Origin: CAIUPE01 sp046091665
Lineage (GTDB): Bacteria; Pseudomonadota; Alphaproteobacteria; Rhizobiales; Beijerinckiaceae
Direction: 5' to 3'
Length of the DNA: 64,000 nucleotides
NCBI GenBank assembly: GCA_046091665.1
Contig: JBJTCD010000024.1
Span: forward strand, 1 to 64,000
Shown here one piece after another: positions 23,523 through 32,015 of the stretch (positions within the stretch are counted from its first letter, which is position 1; every line of letters begins with the position of its first letter). The position numbers were made by a program, and so were the translations under genes. Below the pieces are notes generated by a model. It ran no database searches and had not been told where the DNA came from. It worked only from the letters and a program-made list of their open reading frames with translations.

Positions 23523-25520
23523 ATGATCCAGGCAATCGTCTTTTTTCCGCTTCTCGGTTTTCTGATCGCCGGCCTTTTGGGCCGTGTCATTGGTGCACGC
23601 GCGAGTGAAATAGCAACAACGGGTTTGATGCTCGCAACGGCTGCCATTTCTTGGTTCGTGTTTTTTGATGTGGGCTATGGCGGCGGCGGCAAAGTCCATT
23701 TGCTTGCCTCATGGATACGCTCTGGATCTTTTGAAGTCGATTGGGCGTTGCGCGTTGATACGCTCACCGCCGTGATGTTGGTGGTTGTCAATTCAGTCTC
23801 GGCGCTCGTACATCTTTATTCCATCGGCTATATGCATGAGGACCCGTCGCGCCCGCGCTTCTTTGCCTATTTGTCGCTTTTCACTTTTGCGATGTTGATG
23901 CTCGTGACGTCTGACAATCTGGTTCAGATGTTTTTCGGCTGGGAAGGGGTGGGTCTTGCCTCTTATCTCTTGATCGGTTTCTGGTTTGATCGGCCAACAG
24001 CGGTTGCCGCGTCGATGAAAGCCTTTATCGTCAACCGCGTTGGCGATTTCGGCTTTGCCTTTGGTATTTTTGTTATCTTCGTGTTAACCGGCACGGTTGA
24101 GTTTGAAGCGCTCTTCGCCAAAATTTCAGTGTTGCAAGGCGTCAAGGTCGATTTCTTGGGCATTGATTGGGATGCTCTGACGATCATCTGTTTGTTGCTC
24201 TTTGTCGGCGCGATGGGCAAATCGGCGCAATTCCTTTTGCACACGTGGCTGCCCGACGCGATGGAAGGCCCAACACCGGTTTCGGCTTTGATCCATGCCG
24301 CGACCATGGTGACCGCCGGTGTGTTCATGGTAGCTCGTTTGTCGCCTTTGTTTGAAGCAGCCCCTGCGGCTTTAACGGTTGTTGTTGTCGTTGGTGCAAC
24401 GACTGCATTTTTTGCTGCAACGGTCGGCCTCGTTCAGAACGATATTAAACGCGTGATCGCCTATTCGACCTGTTCGCAATTGGGGTACATGTTTGTAGCA
24501 CTTGGTTCAGGTGCTTATGGCGCAGGGATTTTTCATCTCTTCACGCATGCGTTTTTCAAGGCGCTTTTGTTTTTGGGTGCGGGCGCTGTCATACATGCGA
24601 TGCATCATGAACAAGACATCCGTAAAATGGGTGGTCTTGCGGGAAAGATTCCTTTTACCACCGCGATGATGGCGATTGGCACACTGGCGCTCACGGGCTT
24701 TCCGCTAACTGCAGGTTACTTTTCGAAAGATGCCATCATTGAAGCGGCTTTCGCTTCAAAGAATGCTGCACAAACCTACGCTTTTATTCTTCTTGTTGCG
24801 GCCGCCTTTATGACAAGTTTTTATTCGTGGCGTTTGTTCTTCTTAACCTTCACTGGCAAGCCGCGCTGGGGTCATGACGCTCATGGTCACCATGATGATC
24901 ATCATGCTCATGGTGTTGCTCATGGCCATGATGCGCATGATCATGGATCAGATGAACCGCATGAAGCGCCGCTCGTGATGTTGTTGCCTTTGTTGCTTCT
25001 CGCAATTGGCGCTCTTATTGCAGGTCTTGTTTTTGCTCCTGCCTTTATCGGTGAGTCCTATGATCATTTCTGGAAGGGCGCGCTCTTCACTGGAGAACAT
25101 AATCATATCTTGCACGAGATGCACGATGTTCCGGCATGGGTGAAATATTCGCCTTTCGTGATGATGATTATGGGCTTTCTTCTCGCATTCACTTTTTATG
25201 TTGCGAAGCCTCATCTGCCGCGTGAACTCGCCGAGAGCCAACCGATCCTTTATCGGTTCTTACTCAACAAATGGTATTTCGACGAGATTTACGATTTTAT
25301 CTTCGTCAATCCCGCAAACGCCATTGGCCGCTTCTTGTGGAAGAAGGGCGATGGGCGTGTGATTGATGGCCTTGGTCCTGATGGTGTTGCCGCGCGTGTC
25401 TCTGATGTCGCTGCGGGCGCTGTGCGATTGCAGACGGGTTATCTTTATCACTACGCATTTGCGATGTTGATCGGCCTCGCGGTCTTCGTCACCTGGTATA
25501 TGTTTGGTGGAGCGCACTGA
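23523..25520 (+). CDS. nuoL: NADH-quinone oxidoreductase subunit L
   Basis: 665 residues, antiporter-like subunit at the far end of the membrane arm. Proton-channel signatures are GWEGVGLASYLLIGFW with the conserved Glu, FLLHTWLPDAMEGPTPVSAL with the helix-breaking motif, and FFKALLFLGAGAVIH. The C-terminal lateral helix is present. An unusual loop at about residues 450-480 is extremely rich in histidine (12 His in 31 residues, alternating with Asp, Gly and Ala). The stop codon shares one base with the nuoM start. Confidence 0.96.
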   Translation: MIQAIVFFPLLGFLIAGLLGRVIGARASEIATTGLMLATAAISWFVFFDVGYGGGGKVHLLASWIRSGSFEVDWALRVDTLTAVMLVVVNSVSALVHLYSIGYMHEDPSRPRFFAYLSLFTFAMLMLVTSDNLVQMFFGWEGVGLASYLLIGFWFDRPTAVAASMKAFIVNRVGDFGFAFGIFVIFVLTGTVEFEALFAKISVLQGVKVDFLGIDWDALTIICLLLFVGAMGKSAQFLLHTWLPDAMEGPTPVSALIHAATMVTAGVFMVARLSPLFEAAPAALTVVVVVGATTAFFAATVGLVQNDIKRVIAYSTCSQLGYMFVALGSGAYGAGIFHLFTHAFFKALLFLGAGAVIHAMHHEQDIRKMGGLAGKIPFTTAMMAIGTLALTGFPLTAGYFSKDAIIEAAFASKNAAQTYAFILLVAAAFMTSFYSWRLFFLTFTGKPRWGHDAHGHHDDHHAHGVAHGHDAHDHGSDEPHEAPLVMLLPLLLLAIGALIAGLVFAPAFIGESYDHFWKGALFTGEHNHILHEMHDVPAWVKYSPFVMMIMGFLLAFTFYVAKPHLPRELAESQPILYRFLLNKWYFDEIYDFIFVNPANAIGRFLWKKGDGRVIDGLGPDGVAARVSDVAAGAVRLQTGYLYHYAFAMLIGLAVFVTWYMFGGAH

Positions 25521-27022
25521 TGCATAATCTTCTCTCCACTTTGATCCTTATCCCGCTCATTGGTGCGGCGTTTATACTTTTTGTGCCCAAAGGTCGTGAG
25601 GGCACGTTAAATAATATTCGTTGGATCGCGCTGATCACGACTCTTGTGACATTTGCTGTCTCGCTTCTCGCTTGGCATCGCTTTGATCCCACAAGTCCTG
25701 AATTTCAGCTTGTTGAACAAGGGGCGTGGATATCCGACGCAATCCGATTCAAACTGGGCGTTGATGGTTACTCAATGCCTTTCATTATCCTCTCAACTTT
25801 TTTGATGCCGTTTTGCATTGTGGCATCATGGGTGGCAGTCGAGAAACGTGTCGCGGAATATATGATTGCGTTTCTCGTTCTTGAAGCGCTGATGATCGGC
25901 GTCTTTGCGGCGCTTGATCTTGTGCTCTTCTATGTGTTTTTTGAGGCGGGACTCATCCCGATGTTCCTCATCATCGGTGTGTGGGGCGGTAAGCGCCGCA
26001 TTTATGCGAGCTTTAAATTCTTCCTCTACACGCTGTTGGGCTCGGTTCTTATGCTCGTCGCCATCATGGCGATGTATTGGACGGCGGGCACAACAGACAT
26101 CCCGTCTTTAATGAAATTTGCTTTCCCGGCTACGATGCAGAAATGGCTCTGGATTGGCTTCTTTGCGTCGTTTGCCGTGAAGATGCCGATGTGGCCGCTT
26201 CATACATGGTTGCCGGATGCTCACGTTGAAGCCCCGACTGCAGGGTCCGTGATCCTCGCTGCAATTCTTTTGAAGATGGGTGGCTACGGTTTCCTGCGCT
26301 TCTCTTTGCCGATGTTCCCCATTGCCTCGGCTGATTTTGCGCATTTCATGTTTTTCCTCTCACTCGGCGCGATTATTTACACATCGCTCGTGGCGCTTGT
26401 GCAGGAAGATGTGAAGAAGCTCATCGCTTACTCATCGGTCGCACATATGGGTTATGTCACACTTGGCATTTTCACTTTGACCGAGCAGGGTATTGAAGGC
26501 GCGATGTTCCAGATGATCAGCCACGGCATCATCTCGGCGGCGCTCTTCCTTTGCGTCGGCGTGATTTATGATCGCATGCATACGCGTGAGATTTCGGCCT
26601 ATGGTGGCCTCGTTCATCGCATGCCGCTTTATGCCGCTGTGATGTTGATCTTCACGATGGGCAATGTTGGGCTGCCAGGAACCTGCGGCTTCATTGGTGA
26701 GTTCTTGACGCTTCTGGGTTCGCGAATTGCCAATTCATGGGTTGCACTTTTCGCAACAACAGGTGTGGTGCTCTCAGCGACCTATGCGCTGTGGATGTAT
26801 GCGCGTGTTGTGTTGGGTAAGCTTGTGAAGCCCGAGCTCATGAACATCAAAGATCTTAACCTGCGTGAAGCGGTACTTTTGGTTCCGCTCGCCATTCTCA
26901 CAATTTATTTTGGCTTTCATGCCAACGCCATTCTCGATGTGGTCTCGGTTCCCACTGAACCTTTATTGGCTTCAATCAAAACGGCGGTTGGCTCGGTTAA
27001 AGCCGCATCCCTTGCTCCATAA
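25520..27022 (+). CDS. nuoM: NADH-quinone oxidoreductase subunit M
   Basis: 500 residues with about 14 membrane helices, antiporter-like. FFEAGLIPMFLIIGVWGGKR contains the key Glu, followed by MPMWPLHTWLPDAHVEAPT and AYSSVAHMGYVTLG. It is one of three proton-pumping channels of complex I. ATG overlaps the TGA of nuoL by one base. Confidence 0.96.
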   Translation: MHNLLSTLILIPLIGAAFILFVPKGREGTLNNIRWIALITTLVTFAVSLLAWHRFDPTSPEFQLVEQGAWISDAIRFKLGVDGYSMPFIILSTFLMPFCIVASWVAVEKRVAEYMIAFLVLEALMIGVFAALDLVLFYVFFEAGLIPMFLIIGVWGGKRRIYASFKFFLYTLLGSVLMLVAIMAMYWTAGTTDIPSLMKFAFPATMQKWLWIGFFASFAVKMPMWPLHTWLPDAHVEAPTAGSVILAAILLKMGGYGFLRFSLPMFPIASADFAHFMFFLSLGAIIYTSLVALVQEDVKKLIAYSSVAHMGYVTLGIFTLTEQGIEGAMFQMISHGIISAALFLCVGVIYDRMHTREISAYGGLVHRMPLYAAVMLIFTMGNVGLPGTCGFIGEFLTLLGSRIANSWVALFATTGVVLSATYALWMYARVVLGKLVKPELMNIKDLNLREAVLLVPLAILTIYFGFHANAILDVVSVPTEPLLASIKTAVGSVKAASLAP

Positions 27023-27034
27023 GGTTTCATAAAG

Positions 27035-28477
27035 ATGTCTTCGCCTCTCGCTGTTCTACCGGTCATAACACCTGCGGTCCCAGAATTATTTATGGGCGCG
27101 GGCGCTTTGGTGCTCGTGTTGTTCGGCGCCGTCTTCGGGCAGAAATCTTATGCGTTTGTGCGCTGGCTTGTGATGCTCGTCATCGCGGTGACGCTTGTTC
27201 TCGTTTATCTTTCATCGGGTGCGCGGGTTGAGGCTTTTCATGGCGCTTTTGTCCACGATGGCTTTGCACGTTTTATGAAAATTGCGATGCTCTGGGGCTC
27301 GCTTATTACACTTTATATCGCCGATGCTTATCTAAAGGATACAAAGCGACAGGCTTTCGAATTTCCGCTTTTGATCCTGATTGCCACGCTGGGCATGATG
27401 CTGATGATCTCGGCGAATGATTTGATTGCGCTTTATCTCGGCCTCGAATTGTCTTCGCTCTCTCTCTATGTGATTGCGTCTTTTGATCGCGATAATGTGA
27501 AATCAACCGAAGCCGGTTTGAAATATTTTGTTCTTGGCGCGTTATCTTCCGGTATGCTCCTTTATGGCGCGTCATTGATTTATGGCATGACGGGTGCAGT
27601 TTCCTTTTTGGGGATCGCGAATGCACTTTCATCGGGTGTTTCCGTCGGCGCGATCTTTGGTCTCGTCTTTATCCTCGCGGGTCTTTCATTCAAAATCTCT
27701 GCTGTGCCGTTCCATATGTGGACGCCTGATGTTTATGAAGGCGCACCAACTCCGGTAACGGCGTTCTTTGCAGCGGGGCCAAAGATTGCGGCAGTCGCTC
27801 TTCTTGTTCGTGTGATTGAACAAGCCTTTCCCGGCATTGAAACGCAATGGCAGCAAGTCATCGTGTTCATCGCCATTGCGTCTATGGGGCTTGGCGCCTT
27901 TGCCGCGATTGGCCAGAAGAATATCAAACGGCTTTTGGCGTATTCGTCCATCGGCCATGTTGGTTATGTGCTTGTCGGTCTTGCTGCAGGAACGACAGAA
28001 GGTGTCGCAGGTGTTGCGACCTATTTGGCAATCTATCTCGTCACAAGCTTTGGCGCATTTGCCTGTGTTCTGGCGATGAACCGCAATGGTCATTATCTTG
28101 AAGACATCAATGAGCTTGCGGGCCTCTCGCGCACAAATCCGGCCTTGGCCTTCGCTTTCGCGATGTTGATGTTCTCGCTTGCGGGTGTTCCTCCGCTCGC
28201 GGGCTTCTTTGCAAAATGGTATGTGTTCGCAGCTGCCGTGAATGCAAAGCTTTATCCGCTTGCCATTATTGGTGTCGTCACAAGTGTCGTGGGTGCGTAT
28301 TATTATCTGCGTATCGTGAAGATCATCTATTTTGACGAACCGCGTGAAGCCTTTACGCCAGCGCCTGTTGCGATCCGCTTTGTGGCGTCTGTCGCGGCGA
28401 TCCTTGTCTTGGCTTTCGTGGTCGCACCGGCGCCTCTTGTGAATGCGGCGTCGCTTGCTGCGAAGTCTTTGTTCTGA
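27035..28477 (+). CDS. nuoN: NADH-quinone oxidoreductase subunit N
   Basis: 480 residues with about 14 membrane helices. ALYLGLELSSLSLYVIASFD has the channel Glu, VPFHMWTPDVYEGAPTPVTA the discontinuous helix, and RLLAYSSIGHVGYVL the family repeat. It is the last subunit gene; nuoA to nuoN are all present in order. The intergenic distance to birA is two bases, which extends the transcription unit. Confidence 0.96.
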   Translation: MSSPLAVLPVITPAVPELFMGAGALVLVLFGAVFGQKSYAFVRWLVMLVIAVTLVLVYLSSGARVEAFHGAFVHDGFARFMKIAMLWGSLITLYIADAYLKDTKRQAFEFPLLILIATLGMMLMISANDLIALYLGLELSSLSLYVIASFDRDNVKSTEAGLKYFVLGALSSGMLLYGASLIYGMTGAVSFLGIANALSSGVSVGAIFGLVFILAGLSFKISAVPFHMWTPDVYEGAPTPVTAFFAAGPKIAAVALLVRVIEQAFPGIETQWQQVIVFIAIASMGLGAFAAIGQKNIKRLLAYSSIGHVGYVLVGLAAGTTEGVAGVATYLAIYLVTSFGAFACVLAMNRNGHYLEDINELAGLSRTNPALAFAFAMLMFSLAGVPPLAGFFAKWYVFAAAVNAKLYPLAIIGVVTSVVGAYYYLRIVKIIYFDEPREAFTPAPVAIRFVASVAAILVLAFVVAPAPLVNAASLAAKSLF

Positions 28478-28479
28478 TC

Positions 28480-29229
28480 GTGGATTTCTCAGCGACTGCT
28501 CAACGCTCAGGCTTCACGCTTGAACATCATGAGACAATTGGTTCGACCAATGATCGCGCGATGGATTATTTGCGCGAGGGCGGCGCATCGCATCATTTTG
28601 TAATTGCTGACGAGCAAACGGGCGGGAGAGGTCGGCTTGGACGCGTGTGGGTCTCAAAGCCGGGCAATCTTTATGCGTCGCTCGCTTTGATTGATCCCGC
28701 GCCGCACGCGCGAGCCTTTCAACTTGGCTTTGTCGCGGCACTTGTTGTTTATGATGCTTTGCGCACCGTCGGTCTTGATACGGCTCATCTTTCGTTGAAA
28801 TGGCCGAATGATGTGCTGTTCGAAGGCAAAAAGATTTCGGGAATTTTGATTGAGGGTCTTTCTTTACCAGAACAGCATCAGGGTGTGGTGATCGGATGCG
28901 GGATCAATATCGCTCATCATCCGTCGGACACGCTTTATCCGGTTACAGATTTGAAAACTGCGGGCGTGGTCACGTCGCCTTTTGAGGTATTTGGTCAATT
29001 CTCGGCGTCCTATCGGAAGTTTCTCGCGCTTTATCGGAAGGGCGAGGGTTTTGGAGATATCCGAGAGCACTGGCTGTCTTTGGCGCATGGGGTGGGCGGT
29101 CCGATTGTGGTCAAGGATCGTAAAGCGGAACGGAACGGGATCTTTGCGGGTTTGGACCGCGAGGGGCGCTTGCTTCTTGATCAGAATGGACACATCGAGC
29201 CGGTCATTGCCGGCGACGTATTTTTTTGA
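28480..29229 (+). CDS. birA: Biotin--[acetyl-CoA-carboxylase] ligase
   Basis: 249 residues, class I biotin ligase with only the catalytic and C-terminal domains. GRGRLGRVW (about 50-58) binds biotinyl-AMP, KWPNDVLFEGKKISGILIE is the second hallmark. It has no N-terminal DNA-binding domain, so it cannot be a repressor as E. coli BirA is. It attaches biotin to the carboxyl carrier protein of acetyl-CoA carboxylase and other carboxylases. The start is GTG at 28480, two bases past nuoN. The nuoN-birA-rnj order is typical of Hyphomicrobiales. Confidence 0.93.
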   Translation: MDFSATAQRSGFTLEHHETIGSTNDRAMDYLREGGASHHFVIADEQTGGRGRLGRVWVSKPGNLYASLALIDPAPHARAFQLGFVAALVVYDALRTVGLDTAHLSLKWPNDVLFEGKKISGILIEGLSLPEQHQGVVIGCGINIAHHPSDTLYPVTDLKTAGVVTSPFEVFGQFSASYRKFLALYRKGEGFGDIREHWLSLAHGVGGPIVVKDRKAERNGIFAGLDREGRLLLDQNGHIEPVIAGDVFF

Positions 29230-29250
29230 ATTTCATAAAGGGTTCGATTG

Positions 29251-30924
29251 ATGGCTGAGCCAAAAGCCGATTTTGTTTTTTGCGCGCTGGGGGGTCTCGG
29301 CGAGATCGGTATGAATGCCGCGCTTTATGGCTATGGCTTGCCGCATAAACGCGAATGGATTCTTGTTGATTGCGGCGTGAGTTTCGCCGGCCCCGAATTG
29401 CCGGGCATTGATCTTGTCTTGCCGGATTTGAAATTTCTTGAAGGCGTCAAAAAAAATCTCAAAGCGATCATCATCACTCATGCGCATGAAGATCATATCG
29501 GCGCCTTGATGGATCTCTATCCGCGTTTGGGTAAGCCGCCTGTCTATGCCACGCGTTTTGCCGCCGGTCTTTTTGATATCCGCCGTCAAAATGATCCGAT
29601 GCAAAAACGCATTGCACTCACTTTGATGGAACCGGGTGATCGCTTGCCGCTTGATCCTTTCGATGTTGAGATCATTTCGGTGGCGCACTCGATTCCTGAA
29701 TCGACCGCGCTCTCTATTCGCACACCGCTTGGAACGGTTATTCATACAGGCGACTGGAAGATTGATGAAACGCCGATTGCCGGTTGGAAAACGGATGACT
29801 TGCGTTTGAAGGCGATTGGTGATGAGGGCGTCTTAGCTCTTATTTGTGACTCGACCAATGTGATGCGTGAAGGTGAATCTTTAAGCGAAGATGATGTCGC
29901 GCGTGGGCTTTCCGATGTGATCGCGAAGGCGGATGGTCGCGTAGCTGTCACGACTTTCGCTTCAAACATTGCGCGTATTCGTTCCATCGCTCTGGCGGCC
30001 AAAGAAAATCGTCGCGAAGTTGTTGCCATCGGTAAAGCTATGGATCGCGCCATCCAAGTCGCAATTGAATGCGGTTATCTTGATGATGTTCCAGAATTTC
30101 GTTCAACCGAAACTTATGGTTATTTACCGCGTGATAAAGTTGTTGCCCTCTTAACCGGCTCGCAAGGGGAGCCGCGCGCAGCCCTTGCACGTGTTTCCGA
30201 TGATCAACATCCTGATGTGACGCTCGCACCGGGGGATACAGTGATTTTCTCATCACGCACAATTCCTGGAAATGAGAAAGCCGTTGGTCGCATCATCAAT
30301 GGTTTGGTGCGGCAAGGTGTTAATGTGGTTACAGATCGTCATGCACTTGTTCATGTTTCTGGCCATCCGCGTCAGGGCGAATTGCAGAAAATGTATCAAT
30401 GGGTGCGGCCGCGCGTTCTCATTCCGGCGCATGGCGAAGCATTGCATCTTGAGGAGCATCGGAAATTCGCATTGCGTTCTGGCATTTCAGAAGTTGTGAT
30501 CGGTCATAATGGCGATGTGATCCGGCTCGCGCCGGGCAAGGCGGATATTGTCGATGAAGTGCAACATGGCCGCATCTATAAGGATGGCAATGTGCTTGTG
30601 ACGTCGGCTGATCCGGCGATTGCAGAGCGTCGGAAATTATCTTTTGGCGGTCTTGTTTCGATTGCTATCGCGATTGATCCGAAAGGTGAACTTGTTGGTG
30701 ATCCTGCTTTTGCGGTATCCGGCATTCCGCAAGTGACAAGAGAGGGGCGTCTTTTTGAAGATGTGATTGAGGAGGCGGTCTTCTCAGTTCTTGAAGGGTT
30801 ACCGAAAGCGAAAAGGCGCGATCCCGATCTCGTCGAGACGGCGTTAGAAAAAGCGGTACGCTCAGCGGTTGATGATGATTGGGGCAAGAAGCCGATCTGC
30901 CATGTGCAGATTGTCGTGGTGTAG
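29251..30924 (+). CDS. rnj: Ribonuclease J
   Basis: 557 residues, beta-CASP metallo-beta-lactamase nuclease. The metal-binding motif H77-x-H79-x-D81-H82 (THAHEDHIGA), GTVIHTGDWK, CDSTNVMREG, and the C-terminal HVSGHPRQGEL and PAHGEALHLEEH are present. RNase J has endo- and 5'-exonuclease activity and matures rRNA and mRNA. The ATG at 29251 is used (AAGGG upstream) rather than the TTG one codon before. The gene is 21 bases after birA. Confidence 0.93.
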   Translation: MAEPKADFVFCALGGLGEIGMNAALYGYGLPHKREWILVDCGVSFAGPELPGIDLVLPDLKFLEGVKKNLKAIIITHAHEDHIGALMDLYPRLGKPPVYATRFAAGLFDIRRQNDPMQKRIALTLMEPGDRLPLDPFDVEIISVAHSIPESTALSIRTPLGTVIHTGDWKIDETPIAGWKTDDLRLKAIGDEGVLALICDSTNVMREGESLSEDDVARGLSDVIAKADGRVAVTTFASNIARIRSIALAAKENRREVVAIGKAMDRAIQVAIECGYLDDVPEFRSTETYGYLPRDKVVALLTGSQGEPRAALARVSDDQHPDVTLAPGDTVIFSSRTIPGNEKAVGRIINGLVRQGVNVVTDRHALVHVSGHPRQGELQKMYQWVRPRVLIPAHGEALHLEEHRKFALRSGISEVVIGHNGDVIRLAPGKADIVDEVQHGRIYKDGNVLVTSADPAIAERRKLSFGGLVSIAIAIDPKGELVGDPAFAVSGIPQVTREGRLFEDVIEEAVFSVLEGLPKAKRRDPDLVETALEKAVRSAVDDDWGKKPICHVQIVVV

Positions 30925-30936
30925 AAAGGGCTCAGC

Positions 30937-31341
30937 ATGATTGGTCGTCTCAATCACGTCGCCATTGCGGTCAGAGATCTTAGCGCCTCGACTCGGCTTT
31001 ATCGGGAGACATTAGGCGCTAAAGTTTCAGCACCTTTGCCGCAGCCTGATCATGGCGTCACCGTTGTCTTTATCGATTTGCCGAATACGAAAATCGAGCT
31101 TCTCGAACCGCTCGGTGAAGCGAGCCCCATTGCCAAATTTCTTGATAAAAATGTTGATGGCGGCATTCATCATATTTGCTACGAGGTCGGTGACATTCTC
31201 GCCGCGCGCGACCATCTGATCGGGAAGGGCGCGCGAATCCTTGGTTCGGGCGAACCCAAAATCGGCGCCCATGGTAAGCCGGTTTTGTTCCTTCATCCGA
31301 AGGATTTTAATGGCACTTTGATCGAACTCGAACAGGCCTGA
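30937..31341 (+). CDS. mce: Methylmalonyl-CoA epimerase
   Basis: 134 residues, glyoxalase/VOC fold. Metal ligands are expected at H7 (RLNHVAIAV), in GGIHHICYEV and at E in GTLIELEQA. GSGEPKIGAHGKPVLFLHPK is the signature of the family. It interconverts (S)- and (R)-methylmalonyl-CoA on the propionyl-CoA route to succinyl-CoA. The spacing of 12 bases to rnj suggests the same transcript. Confidence 0.9.
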   Translation: MIGRLNHVAIAVRDLSASTRLYRETLGAKVSAPLPQPDHGVTVVFIDLPNTKIELLEPLGEASPIAKFLDKNVDGGIHHICYEVGDILAARDHLIGKGARILGSGEPKIGAHGKPVLFLHPKDFNGTLIELEQA

Positions 31342-31356
31342 ACGGGGACGACACGG

Positions 31357-31584
31357 ATGTCTTACGCGACGCTTTTTGCCATGTATGCCATCGCTTGGTG
31401 GCTTAGTCTGTTTGCTGTTCTTCCTCTGGGGGTCAAAAGCCAAGAGGAGAGTGGTGATGTCACGCCCGGCACCGAGCCTGGGGCACCTGTGGCGCCGCGT
31501 TTGGGACGTAAGGTTTTGATCACGACAATTGTCGCTTTTCCGGTTGCGGGGGCTATTTACGCGCTCGTGCAATTTGCGAATTAA
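31357..31584 (+). CDS. DUF1467 family membrane protein
   Basis: 75 residues, two membrane helices: about 8-26 (AMYAIAWWLSLFAVLPLGV) and 53-72. Between them is a short polar loop with GTEPGAPVAPRLGRKV, the DUF1467 hallmark. Function unknown. Members are restricted mainly to alphaproteobacteria and regularly lie between mce and proS, as here. The gene begins 15 bases after mce and is the last of the unit before a 431-base gene-less stretch. Confidence 0.85.
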   Translation: MSYATLFAMYAIAWWLSLFAVLPLGVKSQEESGDVTPGTEPGAPVAPRLGRKVLITTIVAFPVAGAIYALVQFAN

Positions 31585-31612
31585 TCACGCTAATTCATTG
31601 TTTTTAATGTAA

Positions 31613-31643
31613 AAATAAAAAAGGCAGGGACACGCCCTGCCTT
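31613..31643 (-). terminator. Intrinsic terminator, strongest on the minus strand
   Basis: AAGGCAGGG (31621-31629) pairs with CCCTGCCTT (31635-31643), a nine-base stem with a five-base loop. On the left the plus strand reads AAAAATAAAA, so a minus-strand transcript would end in an excellent U-tract. In the plus direction the tail (GAAACTCTTTA) is poor. It may serve the DUF1467 side weakly and an unidentified minus-strand transcript strongly. Confidence 0.6.
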
Positions 31644-32015
31644 GAAACTCTTTACATCCTCATCGCGCCCGGATGGCGTTGACCGCCGTCCATTATCGCT
31701 CTCTCAGTCCTCTTGCGGGACGTGATGCGGTATCCCTCCCTAGACTTAGCCTTGTGCCGATTGCCTCATGGCAGCGACCTCTTTTTGAAACCAGGCGACG
31801 CATTGCTAGCCTGTTTTTTTTCGTCTGTCACCCATTGTGACAGATTTCTGCCAAAATTTTAGCGCTTTGCGGAAAAACCATTCATCACGCGGAAAATGGG
31901 GGTCTCCCGAACGCTCCCGACCGGAGCGCTCCGGCTTGTGTTTTTGAGGCCGATGCGGTTCAAACGCTATCGACCAAGGCCGTCTTACCCGATTCCTTTA
32001 CGATAGAGCCCTATA
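31644..32015. other. Gene-less stretch before proS; possible minus-strand small RNA
   Basis: No convincing protein gene is seen on either strand. A minus-strand transcript through this segment would end at the terminator at 31613-31643. A perfect 14-base palindrome, CCGGAGCGCTCCGG, occupies 31921-31934, followed by CTTGTGTTTTT; it might end or regulate a transcript entering proS. CTGTCACCCATTGTGACAG near 31829 is another inverted repeat (CTGTCAC/GTGACAG), operator-like. The proS promoter must lie here. Confidence 0.35.

Noticed and set aside
31740..31830. Short minus-strand peptide frame (ending MRQSAQG)
   Set aside because: Interrupted by a stop close upstream, no start with ribosome site, and too short to support.
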